A DNA stretch of 64,000 bases, from assembly GCF_937616625.2 (NCBI RefSeq), contig NC_065574.1, forward strand, positions 54,898,052 through 54,962,051, in the 5' to 3' direction. The notes under the pieces were generated by a model. That model was not told where the DNA came from, did no database searches, and worked only from the letters and a program-made list of their open reading frames with translations. This document shows, in pieces, positions 35,834 through 46,462 of the stretch. A program made the translations under genes and the position numbers. Each line of letters starts with the position of its first letter. The stretch's first letter is position 1. The stretch comes from Mercurialis annua (lineage: Eukaryota; Streptophyta; Magnoliopsida; Malpighiales; Euphorbiaceae).

Positions 35834-36920
35834 TAAATAGACTTAGTCAATTTAATCTTGGCTAGACTTATTTTCTTTCACAAAGATAATAACATTTTGC
35901 ATAATCATCTCAAACACCATACTTTTCAACTTTTTTTTTATATTTTGAAAATTTAAAATTGTCGATGTTATTCTATTTTTTAAATTATCAATTTTTCAAA
36001 AATATTTATAATTAAGACTATATCAAATGTGGAGGTTTTATTTAAACACTTTTTAAAATAAAAAAAATTCAAGTTAAAAAAATAAATACAATTGAAATTA
36101 AAATTAAAAAAATCATTGATTTTTAAATTATATTAGAAAATTAAAAAATGAAATATTTTTAATTTATCATAGTTATGAGCACACAATTTTTAATGGTATT
36201 TCAAAAATCAAAACCACGTCGTTGTTAAGACCAAGGCTGAATCAGCAATCAATTATAAAAATCATAGGGAAATAATATTAAACTAATTAAACTAGTCTTA
36301 TATAAATTTTTTAGGTGAATTGAGTTTGCTGAATATTTAAAATAGGAAAGTAATTTATAATCCACTAATTTATATCACCTTTCATTTCTCCTTTTATATG
36401 TTAATTTTTTTTTGCTAATTTTTTTCAGAAAAATATACACCTCTACAAAAATTAATCTCTTTATTCATTTATTACTACGTCAGACGGTAATAAAATACGC
36501 TAAAAATGGGTTAAGTAATACTAGTTTTTAAAATATTAGATAACATTATAACACAAAAACAAGATAATCTAGACAAACGACATTGTCCTAACTCAAAGAA
36601 TGCAAACATTGACTATAGTATTATGCTAGACCAAAAAGGATTCATTTTCAGAAATTCTAATCATGGTTAGAAATTTTTTAGGAAAAGAAAATTCAAGATG
36701 TTCTTTAGTTCAAAGTTTGACCATATAATTGTGTATTATTTTCCTGAAAGATATTTTAAATTAGACCTAGATTCAAAGTTTGACTAAATTTTTAGATTAA
36801 ACTTCACTCGAAGTTTGATCAAATTTTTAGATTAGACTTAATTCAAAGTTTAGCCATATGATTGCGGAAAAATTCTGCCTCTAGTATACTACGTCCTATG
36901 TAAAATAGCCAATCACGTTA
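35834..36920. other. AT-rich spacer, nothing recognised
   Basis: A decayed region with repeated ATTCAAAGTTTGA-like words around 36710-36860. No gene evidence. Confidence 0.4.
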
Positions 36921-37016
36921 TAACATCTCATTAAAATGATGACAAAATTTTAATAAATGTGTTTAAATTTTAATATTATTATATTACAATTAAACCATCA
37001 TTTTAATGAGATGTTA
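36921..37016. repeat. perfect 21-nt inverted arms with 54-nt loop
   Basis: Left arm 36921-36941 begins TAACATCTCATT; the right arm 36996-37016 is its exact reverse complement. The whole could fold as one hairpin. It may be a tiny foldback element or just a MITE remnant; no transcription evidence. Confidence 0.7.
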
Positions 37017-37029
37017 ATTATAATGTTAT

Positions 37030-37293
37030 AAGGAAATCCTTCTCAAGTCGGTTGTGCAGGCTATACCGACTTATACAATGGGTGTCTTTAGACTCCCGAA
37101 TTCTGTTTGCTGCAAAACTCAGAGTCTCATGTCCAATTTTTCGTGGCAAAATAAAAGTGAACCACTCAGTTACGGGTTTGAAATCCTTCAAATAAAAGTG
37201 AGTTATACAATGGGTATTTTAAGCCTACCCAAGTCTAAACGTGGTTCCGCCCCTGCGTGTATCCAAAAGACACATTTGTTGCAACGGAATTGA
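37030..37293 (+). pseudogene. LINE reverse transcriptase fragment
   Basis: The translated stretch VVQAIPTYTMGVFRLPNSVC, then KTQSLMSNFSWQNK matches the thumb-side motif 'AIPTYxMGxFxLP' of plant L1-type LINE reverse transcriptases. The frame ends within 80 codons and nothing else of the element is seen on this side. Confidence 0.7.
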
Positions 37294-37519
37294 GAGTTAG
37301 AGATTTGGTTAGGGGTGATGGATTAGCGTGGAATGAGAAAATGTTAAGCAGTATATGTTCTGAACAAGACGCTATAGTAATTAAAGGAATGCCTTAGTGA
37401 AATTTTAAATTTAGACTAACTTTAATTATCGCAAAAAGTTAAGCATATAGATAGATTTTAAGTTACAATAACAAACTTTTGTTGATGTACTTCAATTGAA
37501 TGTCTTGCTCGTTTCCATA

Positions 37520-37620
37520 CTTCGATTATACTCCTTCCGTCTCAAATTGATAGGTAGTTTAGGACAAATACGGATATTAAAAAATTTAAGTTATTTAAAT
37601 AAAGTGAGTTAATATATGAA
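37520..37620. repeat. possible Stowaway-type MITE end
   Basis: The sequence ACTCCTTCCGTCTCAAATTG resembles the CTCCCTCCGTCCC end of Stowaway MITEs. The matching second end was not found. Confidence 0.3.
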
Positions 37621-38025
37621 GAAATAACATACTTATCCTCATTTAATACATTGGTTAAACACTCGGGAAAATTGAAAAACCAATCCCGATGACCTAACAT
37701 AAAACAAACACTTTGTGGTTATACATAAGCTGTCTGATTTGCAGATCTCCTAATAAAAATAAATGATAAATTAATTACATGTTTCGATAAACCCAAGCAA
37801 TCTTCGTTCAACACTTCGCCTTCGAACTCGGATTCCTCATCTCTATGACAACCTCCATAGCGTCTAATTCCAGAATAATGTTCGACCAGCCCTTAGTCAA
37901 GCTCAAGGCCTCTAACCAAGCTTTCTCCCAACCTGACGCATAAAAACATTCACTAAATATATGAATATTTGTTTATTTGTCTAGTTGAACACAAAGGGCA
38001 TTCAAGGGAAACAAAGACATGCCTA

Positions 38026-38543
38026 TAGGCCTGTGCATCGGTCAGTTTCGGTCGGTTCGGTGAACCGAACCGAAAAAACCAAAACCGAAAATAGGCCAAA
38101 ATCCAACACCGAATCGGTTCCGAAATAGACCAAAAACTGAATAAAAACCGATTTCTTTAATTATTTTTTTCCAGTTTTTTAATATAAAAAATTAAAAAAC
38201 GATTAATTAATAATAATTTTACATATGTTATTTGTATATTTTATCTATTATAATAAATTTTTTAACTTATATATTACATATTATTAAAGAATAAATACTA
38301 AAAAAGTATAAATAAATATATAAATTTTAATTTTTTCAAAAAAAAATAAAAAATAATTTGTTATTCGGTTTTTCGGTCGGTTCGGTTTACAAAAACTTAA
38401 AACTAAATTGAAAACCGAATATCAAATTTTTAGATTGACAAAAACCAAATTAAACTGTTTTAACCAAAAAACCGAACCAATATTAAAATTTTGGTTTGAT
38501 TCGATTCGGTTTTTCGGTTCAATTCGGTTTTTACACACCCCTA
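38026..38543. mobile_element. hAT-type MITE inserted in the LINE
   Basis: Ends TAGGCCTGTGCATCGG and (reversed) TAGGGGTGTGTAAAAACCGA. A perfect 8-base duplication CATGCCTA flanks it (38018-38025 and 38544-38551), the hAT size. The interior is rich in TTCGGTT/AACCGAA words and AT. 518 bp, no transposase. Confidence 0.88.
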
Positions 38544-38704
38544 CATGCCTATGAGATAAAGCCACTGCCATAAGAATAAATCCACAACAAACCCTCCGTA
38601 AAATGTTCCTAATATTCACCTCCCTAATTAAAAGCTCTATAGGTACTCTTTGTTGAAAAAATTTGTAAGGACAGAGTGTATAAAAGCTCGAGGCGTGAGA
38701 AAAA

Positions 38705-39310
38705 TGTCATCGCTCTATATTTTTGTATATCCCAAGATACAACTAGCTCTTCTACTTAATTGAAGTAGGAGCAGGAAAAGCAGTTTCTAATATCTGATAT
38801 ATATCGAGTATCTCCGCTAATCCAGCAAACCATATTTTAAAGTTTAAAATTAAACTTATATCACCAAATAAATGAACATAAACATAAAATAGGGATAGTT
38901 CAAAGTAACCGAAAATCAGATAGTGCAAGGTTAAAATAAAACGTGTTAAAATTGTGGATTAAAACCAAGTCAAAAGTTTGTTCCGAAAATAATGGCTCGA
39001 ATTAAAATTCATTTACACTAGCTAAAATATGGGTTCTCAGATAAGCCTTTCAAATTAATTATATAAATAAAAAAATAATTACGGGCTACAAAAAAATTAA
39101 TCTTATTTCGGAATAAATCCACTCAATATTCATCCACACCCAACACCCAAGCCCAACTCTTTAGGAGGGGGAAGCCCATTTTTCACCCTTCAATACATTT
39201 ATAAACCTATAATACTTTTCTATTTATAAGCACTATTTTGTCTCTTTAAACCCTGCATGTAGGAATTTGGATTTTGAAAGAACCTTTACAAAATATAAAA
39301 AAACACAACA
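38705..39310 (-). repeat. isolated copy of the copia LTR
   Basis: Bounded TGTCATCGCTC...CACAACA on the plus strand and similar over its whole length to 22514-23124, including TAGCTCTTCTACTTAATT, 'AATATGGG(C)TTCTCAGATAAG' and AATTACGGGCT. The flanking 5-mers do not match, so it may be a solo LTR whose target duplication has decayed, or a product of recombination. Confidence 0.7.
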
Positions 39311-40020
39311 CTCTTAACATAAAAAAAATTCACCATCGAAATCCACAACCAGCCATCTTGAAACTCCATCAAGCTTCAAGAAACTCTAGCAATTTTATCA
39401 TGGTCGCCAGGCACGAAAAATGTCCCGTATCACATCCATATCCCACTGCCTGGCATTAGGAGAAAATACTTGGCACCTTGTTCTTTTTACAAATTTTATG
39501 GAGATTTTAGTAGCAACTAGCCCTGAATATGAATCGACAAGCCAAGGATCGTACCAAATATAAACACGTATTAACCCCGTTCATGATCTTCACTCTAGTA
39601 ACTTTTCTTATAGTATCATGAGTCGTAAGTATATTCCGCCAAACCAAAACTAGAATTTGCTCCAAACTTAACATCCAAGAAAGAGAATTTAGCGAAATAA
39701 CGAGCTTTTAAAATTTTGTATAAAAGTGAATTATGCTTAGTCACGAGTCTCCAAATTTATTTAGAAAGCATCGCCAAATTAAATTTGTAAAGTTTTCTAA
39801 AATCTAACCCATCAAATTTCTTATTGATGCAAATCTTTTTCCATCTAACCCAATTGATATCCCCTATATTCTTAGTTATTCCGACTCCACAAGAAAAAAT
39901 TCATCATCCTCCTCAACTCAACATAAAAGACTATAGTTTGATATGGATTAGACAACAATTTTTAAACAAAATTTTCTTCCCCTCTCTAAATAAAAATTTG
40001 AAATCCTAACTTATGATTTT

Positions 40021-41213
40021 CTTCCAAATTCTTTCTTTAATAAACTTTAAAAATGTGTGTTTGATTCCTACCAATTAGAGAAGGTGACCTGATGTAATTA
40101 CCCTGATCTAGGGTGTAAACGACCCGAGCTGAATTGGAGGACTAGTTCAAGCTCAAGCTCGAGTGTACTAAACAGTCTCGAGATTGAGCTCGACTGGGCT
40201 TAAAATTTTAATCACGAAGTCGAACAATATTCGAGCCACTATCTCTTGAGCTTGCTTGAATTTAATAAAAATAATATGAAAAAATAAATCTATTTTATGT
40301 ATTTTAATTTTTTTCACTATATAATATATAATTTAATCAATTTATATGATGGCCACTCGAAAGTATAGATATAAAAAATTAATATAAATAAAAAAAATTA
40401 TATAAAAAATTTATTTAGACTTGCGAGCTTCCCAAGTCTCAGTAATTGATATCGAACTCGGCTCGAGATGAAAATTGCATAGTTAATTTTTTCTAGCTGA
40501 TCTTGAGTTTTTCTCGAGTCAATTAAGAAGAGAAAATGTCATCATAAAACTCAAAATCTGAAAACTTTACTTTAGTAACCCACAAAAATACTTTTTGCAA
40601 AAATCTCTCTTTTTTAAAAAGTCGTTTGCTAGCTGTACCTCATTTTAATTTTAGACCTATTTTACCCTTGACTTGGAAATTAGAGTTTATGGTACTGAAA
40701 GTGTCGGTTCAACAGGTGATGATATTTGCTCCGATCATGGTGGTTTGTGGTTCGATAAAAAATGGTCGGCGGTGGCTTGTCGGTCGGCCCGTGGTGGTTC
40801 CGCCATTGATTTCTACTTTGAATTTAATTTTGCTGTTTTCAATGTGATAACAGGTTTCAATTGATTTTAATTTTGCTTGTGATTTGCTGATGTTTTTTAA
40901 TTATATTGGAGTTTTTGTTTATTGGTAGAGAGAGATTTGGAGTTCAAAAGATTTATAGAAACTGGCGGACTATTTTTTCCTTCCGGCTGCCGCTGCTCCA
41001 TCCCTGCCGTCTCTACACCTAGGCAATTCATTAAAAAAATCTAAATTTTAGTGCCTTCTTTTAAAATAAAAAACCTAAATCTTGTGGGTTGCAACACTGG
41101 TTTATGAGTTTTTGATGATTTGGAAATTCTTTAGCCATCTTTTTATTTTGTTAAAAAATCTGTTTGAAACATGTTCTGTCTGTTCTAATGTGTTATTGTT
41201 CTGGTTTATATTT
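40021..41213. other. spacer with possible hAT scrap, no gene supported
   Basis: TAGGGTGTAAACGACCCGAGC at about 40109 looks like another hAT-type end followed by CTCGAG-rich sequence. GC-richer DNA at 40690-41020 has short open frames (40626-40847, 40673-40864) without any known domain. Function unknown. Confidence 0.35.
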
Positions 41214-41218
41214 ATAAG

Positions 41219-41733
41219 TGTTTGCGTGGAAAATTTCCAGACACGCGAATCTTTGAATTTATAATGGGTTCTTTATGGAAATATGCTTTAAACCGAAATT
41301 TAGTCAGAAAAGTGTGTTTTATGGTTAAAGACACTTAACCACGTGATCTAACAGTAATAATCTGGGAGCTATGAACTCAGGCGAGATTAATACTGAAAAC
41401 TACTCCTAAATTAACCAACCGTGGAGGTTGGGGATAGAAAAGCACATGGCTTTGAAATTGTATTTGTTTGATTGATTTGAGTTGTAGTTAATACAAACCT
41501 AGAGCTAGCTATTTATAGGGGACAAACCCTAAAATAGAAAACCTAATCTAGTGAGACACAATCTCTTATTTAGATAATACTAAACTAAATAATTAAGATA
41601 ATGGCTAAAAATAAGATAATGACTAAAAAAGATAACTATTAAGTTAAGATAGGAACAAAAGGATAGTTGATGGCTTTTGGGCTCAAAAAACCTGAATTAG
41701 CCCATATGAGCTCTTTTTGGGCCAGTGCAAACA
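41219..41733 (-). repeat. 3' LTR of the small LTR element
   Basis: 515 bp, TG...CA, direct repeat of 42950-43464 with few substitutions and no visible indel. Confidence 0.92.
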
Positions 41734-42498
41734 ATGCCCCCCACGTCTTTTTAGCTGAATGTCAAGTAAGGTGAGAAGACGTATTTTTATCGCGTGTCTT
41801 TGATCACCGAAGCAACCCTTACTTTTGAACTCTGAATCTCTTTTTAATCGCCATGTCACCATATTATCTTTTCCCATTCAACAAATAATTTACTTGGCCG
41901 ATTCTCAATGTCACTGAACCACTTTCTTAACCCATTGAATCGACAATACTTGGACTCTTAAAATGCATTGATCGTCACTTGACCGATCAATTTAATTTTT
42001 AAAAATAACGTCATTGTTGATCGGCCACCTTCGCTTATTTAAAACGTTTTTAACTGATCACTTAACACAACATGAACCAATTTGTAATATTGTGATCGGC
42101 TTACTTTCAATTTTAAACGATCAACCTTTTCTTTTCCTTCGTGGTTGTTTTAAATAGATCGTCCAAAATTTAAAGCGAAACTTTTTATTATAAATCGGCT
42201 TAATCTGTTCTTTCATATATTGAATTTTTGACCGAAAATATAGTAAAAAATAAGTTGTACCTTGACTGAAAATTTCATTCCATTTTCCATGAATCATTGA
42301 CCGCGACACATACCTTGGTAGATTCTTAACAATCAATTCGGCATGACTTATCAAGGCGAATGGTGATCGGCCTTGCCTCTCGGTGTTTTCATCATCAGCA
42401 ATATCGGTTTGTACAAAATCCGATGGGATTTGACCCCTTAAAAGGAATGGAGATCGCCCATGCCCCCCAGTATCGTTGACTTGCCTAGAAATATCATC

Positions 42499-42888
42499 CT
42501 AGATATCATCAAGGTTAATACTAATATTAGGATCATCATTGATGCAAGCTTCTTCGGTCTCAGTATCACTAACGTCAAGATCGGCGTCGATGTCATCATC
42601 GGTGTGGATTTCATCAACAATATCAATCTCTTCAGTATAGATTAAAGAAAACTCGGTGATCTCGTAGTCATAGGCTGGCTCTTTGATCTGTTCGCCTCCT
42701 AACACCTTAGCAAGATTATTTATAGCCGAATTTAATTTATTAAAATCGGCCATGATCTCCCTTTGGATAGCAGCACGTTCGGCTCTCATATTCTCTATGA
42801 TCGCCGATAGTTGACTCGAATAATAAGACATGATTTGATCAAAACTATGATCGCACCACAGCTTGCAAAGAGTCTGAATTTGACACAT
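42499..42888 (-). CDS. 129-codon ORF of the small LTR element, unknown protein
   Basis: The frame begins just inside the primer-binding site (MCQIQTLCKLW...) and reads into a helical, charged middle (SAIIENMRAERAAIQREIMA) that could form a coiled coil. The C-terminal third is very acidic (TDDDIDADLDVSDTETEEAC). The position right after the PBS is that of gag, and short gag-like products are known in non-autonomous LTR elements. No zinc knuckle is present. I do not recognise the family. It may be a remnant of a larger parent gag. Confidence 0.45.
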   Translation of the reverse strand: MCQIQTLCKLWCDHSFDQIMSYYSSQLSAIIENMRAERAAIQREIMADFNKLNSAINNLAKVLGGEQIKEPAYDYEITEFSLIYTEEIDIVDEIHTDDDIDADLDVSDTETEEACINDDPNISINLDDI

Positions 42889-42949
42889 TCCTTCTTAAAT
42901 GCAGTCCTTGTGTCGACCATAACACGTCCCCAGTGGAGTCGCCAAAAGA

Positions 42950-43464
42950 TGTTTGCGTGGAAAATTTCCAGACACGCGAATCTTTGAATTTATAATGGGT
43001 TCTGTATGGAAGTATGCTTTAAACCGAAATTTAGTCAGAAAAGTGTGTTGTTTGGTTAAAGACACTTAACCACGTGATCTAACAGTAATAATCTGGGAGC
43101 TATGAACTCAGGCGAGATTAATACTGAAAACTACTCCTAAATTAACCAACCGTGGAGGTTGGGGATAGAAAAGCACAGGGCTTTAAAGTTGTATTTGTTT
43201 GATTGATTTGAGTTGTAGTTAATACAAACCTAAAGCTAGCTATTTATAGGGGACAAACCCTAACATAAAAAACATAATCTAGTGAGATACAATCTCTTAT
43301 TTAGATAATACTAAACTAAATAATTAAGATAATGGCTAAAAATAAGATAATGACTAAAAAAGATAACTATTAAGCTAAGATAGGAACAAAAGGATAGTTG
43401 ATGGCTTTTGTGCTCAAAAAACCTGAATTAGCCCATATGAGCTCTTTTTGGGCCAGTGCAAACA
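42950..43464 (-). repeat. 5' LTR of the small LTR element
   Basis: 515 bp, TG...CA, direct repeat of 41219-41733. Adjacent to the primer-binding site on its minus-strand 3' side. Confidence 0.92.
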
Positions 43465-43469
43465 ATAAG

Positions 43470-44120
43470 CATAGCATGTTTTCACATTATTTGTATTTGG
43501 ACTAGGAATAAGGCATGGTAGAAGTCAGATGTTTGCTAAATTGATCTTCATTGATAGTTTGTGCTATTCTTTAGTCAAGCACTAATATACTGAATCTAGT
43601 TAAAGCTTCAGTTATAGCAATATATGTTTTTTATGTTCACAAGTCCTCCATTGTCTCATTGAAAAGAGTTGTGTTATTATTGTTTTTCTGAATGTTTAAT
43701 GGTTATCAATTTCTTTTCAAATTCACCTTTTAGTTGCTTAATCAGCTATCATTAGTTAATTCCATATTTAGCTTTTAGTTTAAAAGACTTCTACTCAGGC
43801 TTGTTCTTTTATATTGAAATTGTTACTAGTTACACATAATCTGAATTAAATCTGTTGTTTTATTTGATTGAACTGACAAAGAATAAACTTGTATGCTTTT
43901 GTTAGCCGTGGGACTTGTTTTAAAAATCACAATCAAAAGTACCTCATCTATATTTGTCCATTTGGTTCAAATAATATTATCAAAAGGTTGCGTTGAAAAG
44001 AAGGCAATAATATTTAGATTTTTTCTGGGTATTATACTCTAGCAGACACAAGAAGAGACTGCTTGTATCTGGAAATCAAAAGGTGTTTATCTAATAAAAT
44101 GAACTGAAAATTAGTGATTT
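43470..44120. other. AT-rich spacer
   Basis: No open frame or repeat end recognised between the LTR element and the tandem repeat. Confidence 0.4.
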
Positions 44121-45200
44121 ATGTAAATAACATTTTATAGAAAGAGAATTTTGAGATTTGGTGTGATATACAAATTGAATATCTATTTTAAGTGAAATGT
44201 ATTTGACAGTTTATAAAACAAAAAATCAACCAAATATGAACCTGATATAACCTTAATTTAAATTTAAATTAAATTTGTCTTACTGCTCTTTATAATCTTA
44301 TCTGACATTTTATATAGAGATTTTTGAGATATACTATATTATAAGAATTGAATAACTCTTTTAATTGAAAGGTATTTGAGAGTTTATAAAATTAAAAATG
44401 AACATGATGTGAACCTAATATAAACCTATATCAAATGAACTATCTTAATTCAATTTTTAATAAAAACTTTCTTACTGCTCTTTACAATCTTAAATGACAT
44501 TTTATATGAAGAGAATTTTGAGATTTAGTTATATACAAATTGAATATATTTTTTAAGTGAAATTTATTGGACAGTCTATATACCAAAAATCAACCTGATG
44601 TGAACCTATATTAACTGAACTATTTTGATTCGATTTTTAATCAAATTATCTTACTGCTCTTTATACTTTTAAAGAATTTTGAGATTTAGTATAATATACT
44701 AATTGAATATCTCTTTTAAATGAAATATATTTGACAAACTATAAAACCCAAAATCAACCTTATTTGAACCTATATCAATTGAACTAATTTAATCAAATTT
44801 TTCTTGGTGCTCTTTACAATTTTAAATGACATTTTATATATAGAGAATTTTGAGGTTTTATACGAATTGAATATCTTTTTTAAATAAAATGTATATGATA
44901 GTTTATAAAACCAAAAAGCAACCTGATATAAACTAGATATAAACCTATATCAACTAAACTACCTTAATCCATTTTTTTATAAAAAATTTCTTACTGCTCT
45001 TCACAATCTTATTTGATATTTTATATAGAGATAATTTTGAGATATAGTCTATTATCAGAATTGAATAAATGTTTTTAAGTGAAATGTATTGACAGTTTAT
45101 AAAACTGAAAAACAACTTGATGTGAATCGTATGTGAACTTGAAATAATACTACATACTGAACTTTTTGGTCAACCTGACGTGAACCTGAAATAATATTAC
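44120..45200. repeat. diverged tandem repeat, unit about 177 bp, six copies
   Basis: Landmark TTTTGAG[AG]T recurs at 44149, 44322, 44516, 44677, 44848 and 45035 (spacing 161-194). A second landmark, TTACTGCTCTTTA(C/T)AAT, precedes it at 44280, 44473, 44651 and 44991, and a third, GAACCTATAT, recurs in most units. Units are diverged and differ by indels. Function unknown. Confidence 0.85.
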
Positions 45201-46320
45201 ATATTAAATTTAAAGTAAAACAATTTAAACTAAATTTTAGTAAATTAATTATAAATTATAAATTAATTTTTTTCCGACAATTTTATTTTTGTATTATTAG
45301 AATATAATGTCTTTTAAAGATATGTGTAAATATAGATACAAACTTAAAGTAGCTCTTATATTGACAATTAGTATGTTATGATGAGATGTGAAAAAATTTG
45401 ATTATTACAAATTTATAAAGGTGTCTACAAAACTTGAGAAAAAAAATACTTCTTTTATTTTCAGGAGAAATCATCGAGATAAATAGCTGATCAATAATAT
45501 CAGTTTTAAACAAATAATAATCTTGTATTTTTTGACTTGTTTGCTTCCATTCACATTTTCAGGTAGGTGGATTTGACATCACTATCCTTGGATTGAAAGG
45601 TAAAACTAAATACAATCAAAAGATCAAAAAACAAATAAAAACACAACAAGTATCACATCTCTGCCATTAACTATTTTTCTCGTTTTCGGTTGATGCTACT
45701 CTTTGTTTTCAACAAAGTTACTCATCTTAACCCAATATTAATTGAAGAACAGTAGAGTCACTAAAATTCTTCACCGTCGCATTAGATTCTCAGTGATGCG
45801 AGATCTAAAACAACGGAACAGTATAGCCTCTTTACTCCCATTCAAAACCGGAAGATCAAAACGTCAGCAACTCGGAAAAGTGCAGATTATATTATATCAG
45901 TTTCACAGGCCGTCGTTGTGGATGATGCCGAAGTTGATTTTTCAAGAAGATGAGTATTGTCGTTGATGATGACAAAGAGTACAGTTAATTAGAAATTGAA
46001 GGTTAAAATTGTAATATTTAATTATAGAAACAGCAAAAATTGGGTTATGAGAGATTTGTGCAAACTTTTTTTTTTTTTTGGAGATTAGTGCTTATTAGTA
46101 TTATTTTTTGAGATAAAAACAATAGAAGAGACATGTTTTAAGGAATTTATGTATAAAACCCAATTAAGAATAACTTACGAGTGACCCAACTCGTTTACAC
46201 CCGTCCCCGGATTATCCATTTTACCAAAAATAGACAAAATAATTTGGGCCCTGTCCTTCTAAATCACCCGACCCGATCCATCTTTCCTTAATAGATCCGC
46301 GTCGTCTTCACCTGGAAATA
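45200..46320. other. spacer upstream of the RBM34-like gene
   Basis: Includes an open frame 45742-45966 without recognisable domain and a (T)14 run near 46067. A short exon-like stretch after TTTTCAG at about 45562 could not be joined to any gene. Confidence 0.35.
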
Positions 46321-46337
46321 CAGATAAACTATTATTA

Positions 46338-46410
46338 TTAGGGTTTGCAAACCTTATTACAGAACAAACTTATTCAGGCTATTCGAGATAAGCTATTATT
46401 ATTAGGGTTT
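46338..46410 (+). promoter_or_regulatory. duplicated telo-box upstream of the RBM34-like gene
   Basis: TTAGGGTTT (the reverse of AAACCCTAA) occurs at 46338-46346 and 46402-46410, each within a repeated phrase TATTATTATTAGGGTTTGC. The two copies come from a tandem duplication of about 64 bases just upstream of the ATG. Telo-boxes are known in promoters of plant ribosomal and ribosome-biogenesis genes, which fits the downstream product. Confidence 0.65.
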
Positions 46411-46462
46411 GCCAACATTATAATTATAGAATAAACTACTCAGGCAATTCAATTCGAGAGAG

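Larger units (their letters stand above)
37780..40020 (-). mobile_element. decayed LINE (L1 type) interrupted by a hAT MITE and an LTR
   Basis: Minus-strand pieces in collinear order: RT end with DINWVRWKKICINKKFDGLD and LYKFNLAMLSK (39700-39880), then LYKILKARYFAKFSFLDVKF (39640-39720) and QWDMDVIRDIF near 39420. After the LTR (38705-39310) comes NIRNILRRVCCGFILMAVAL (38560-38620). After the hAT MITE come the zf-RVT-like CPLCSTRQINK (about 37970-38010) and an RNase H-like WEKAWLEALSLTKGWSNIIL (about 37850-37930). Several stops show it is inactive. The plus-strand LINE piece at 37030 is separate. Confidence 0.75.
41219..43464 (-). mobile_element. small non-autonomous LTR retrotransposon, structurally complete
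   Basis: Two 515-bp LTRs (41219-41733, 42950-43464), each TGTTTGC...GCAAACA, flanked by the 5-bp duplication ATAAG (41214-41218 and 43465-43469). I count about 14 differences between LTRs (roughly 97% identity). On the minus strand the 5' LTR is followed after four bases by TTTGGCGACTCCACTGGGGA, a TGG-starting primer-binding site, and the 3' LTR is preceded by GTGGGGGGCA, a polypurine tract. The 1.2-kb interior carries no protease, integrase or RT; its only longer frame is 42499-42888. The element depends on enzymes of other elements. Confidence 0.92.

Noticed and set aside
44120..45200. Centromeric satellite
   Set aside because: Monomer size is suggestive, but only six diverged units are present between genes.
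45742..45966. 74-codon plus-strand ORF before the RBM34-like gene
   Set aside because: No domain, no splice partner; kept only as unknown spacer.
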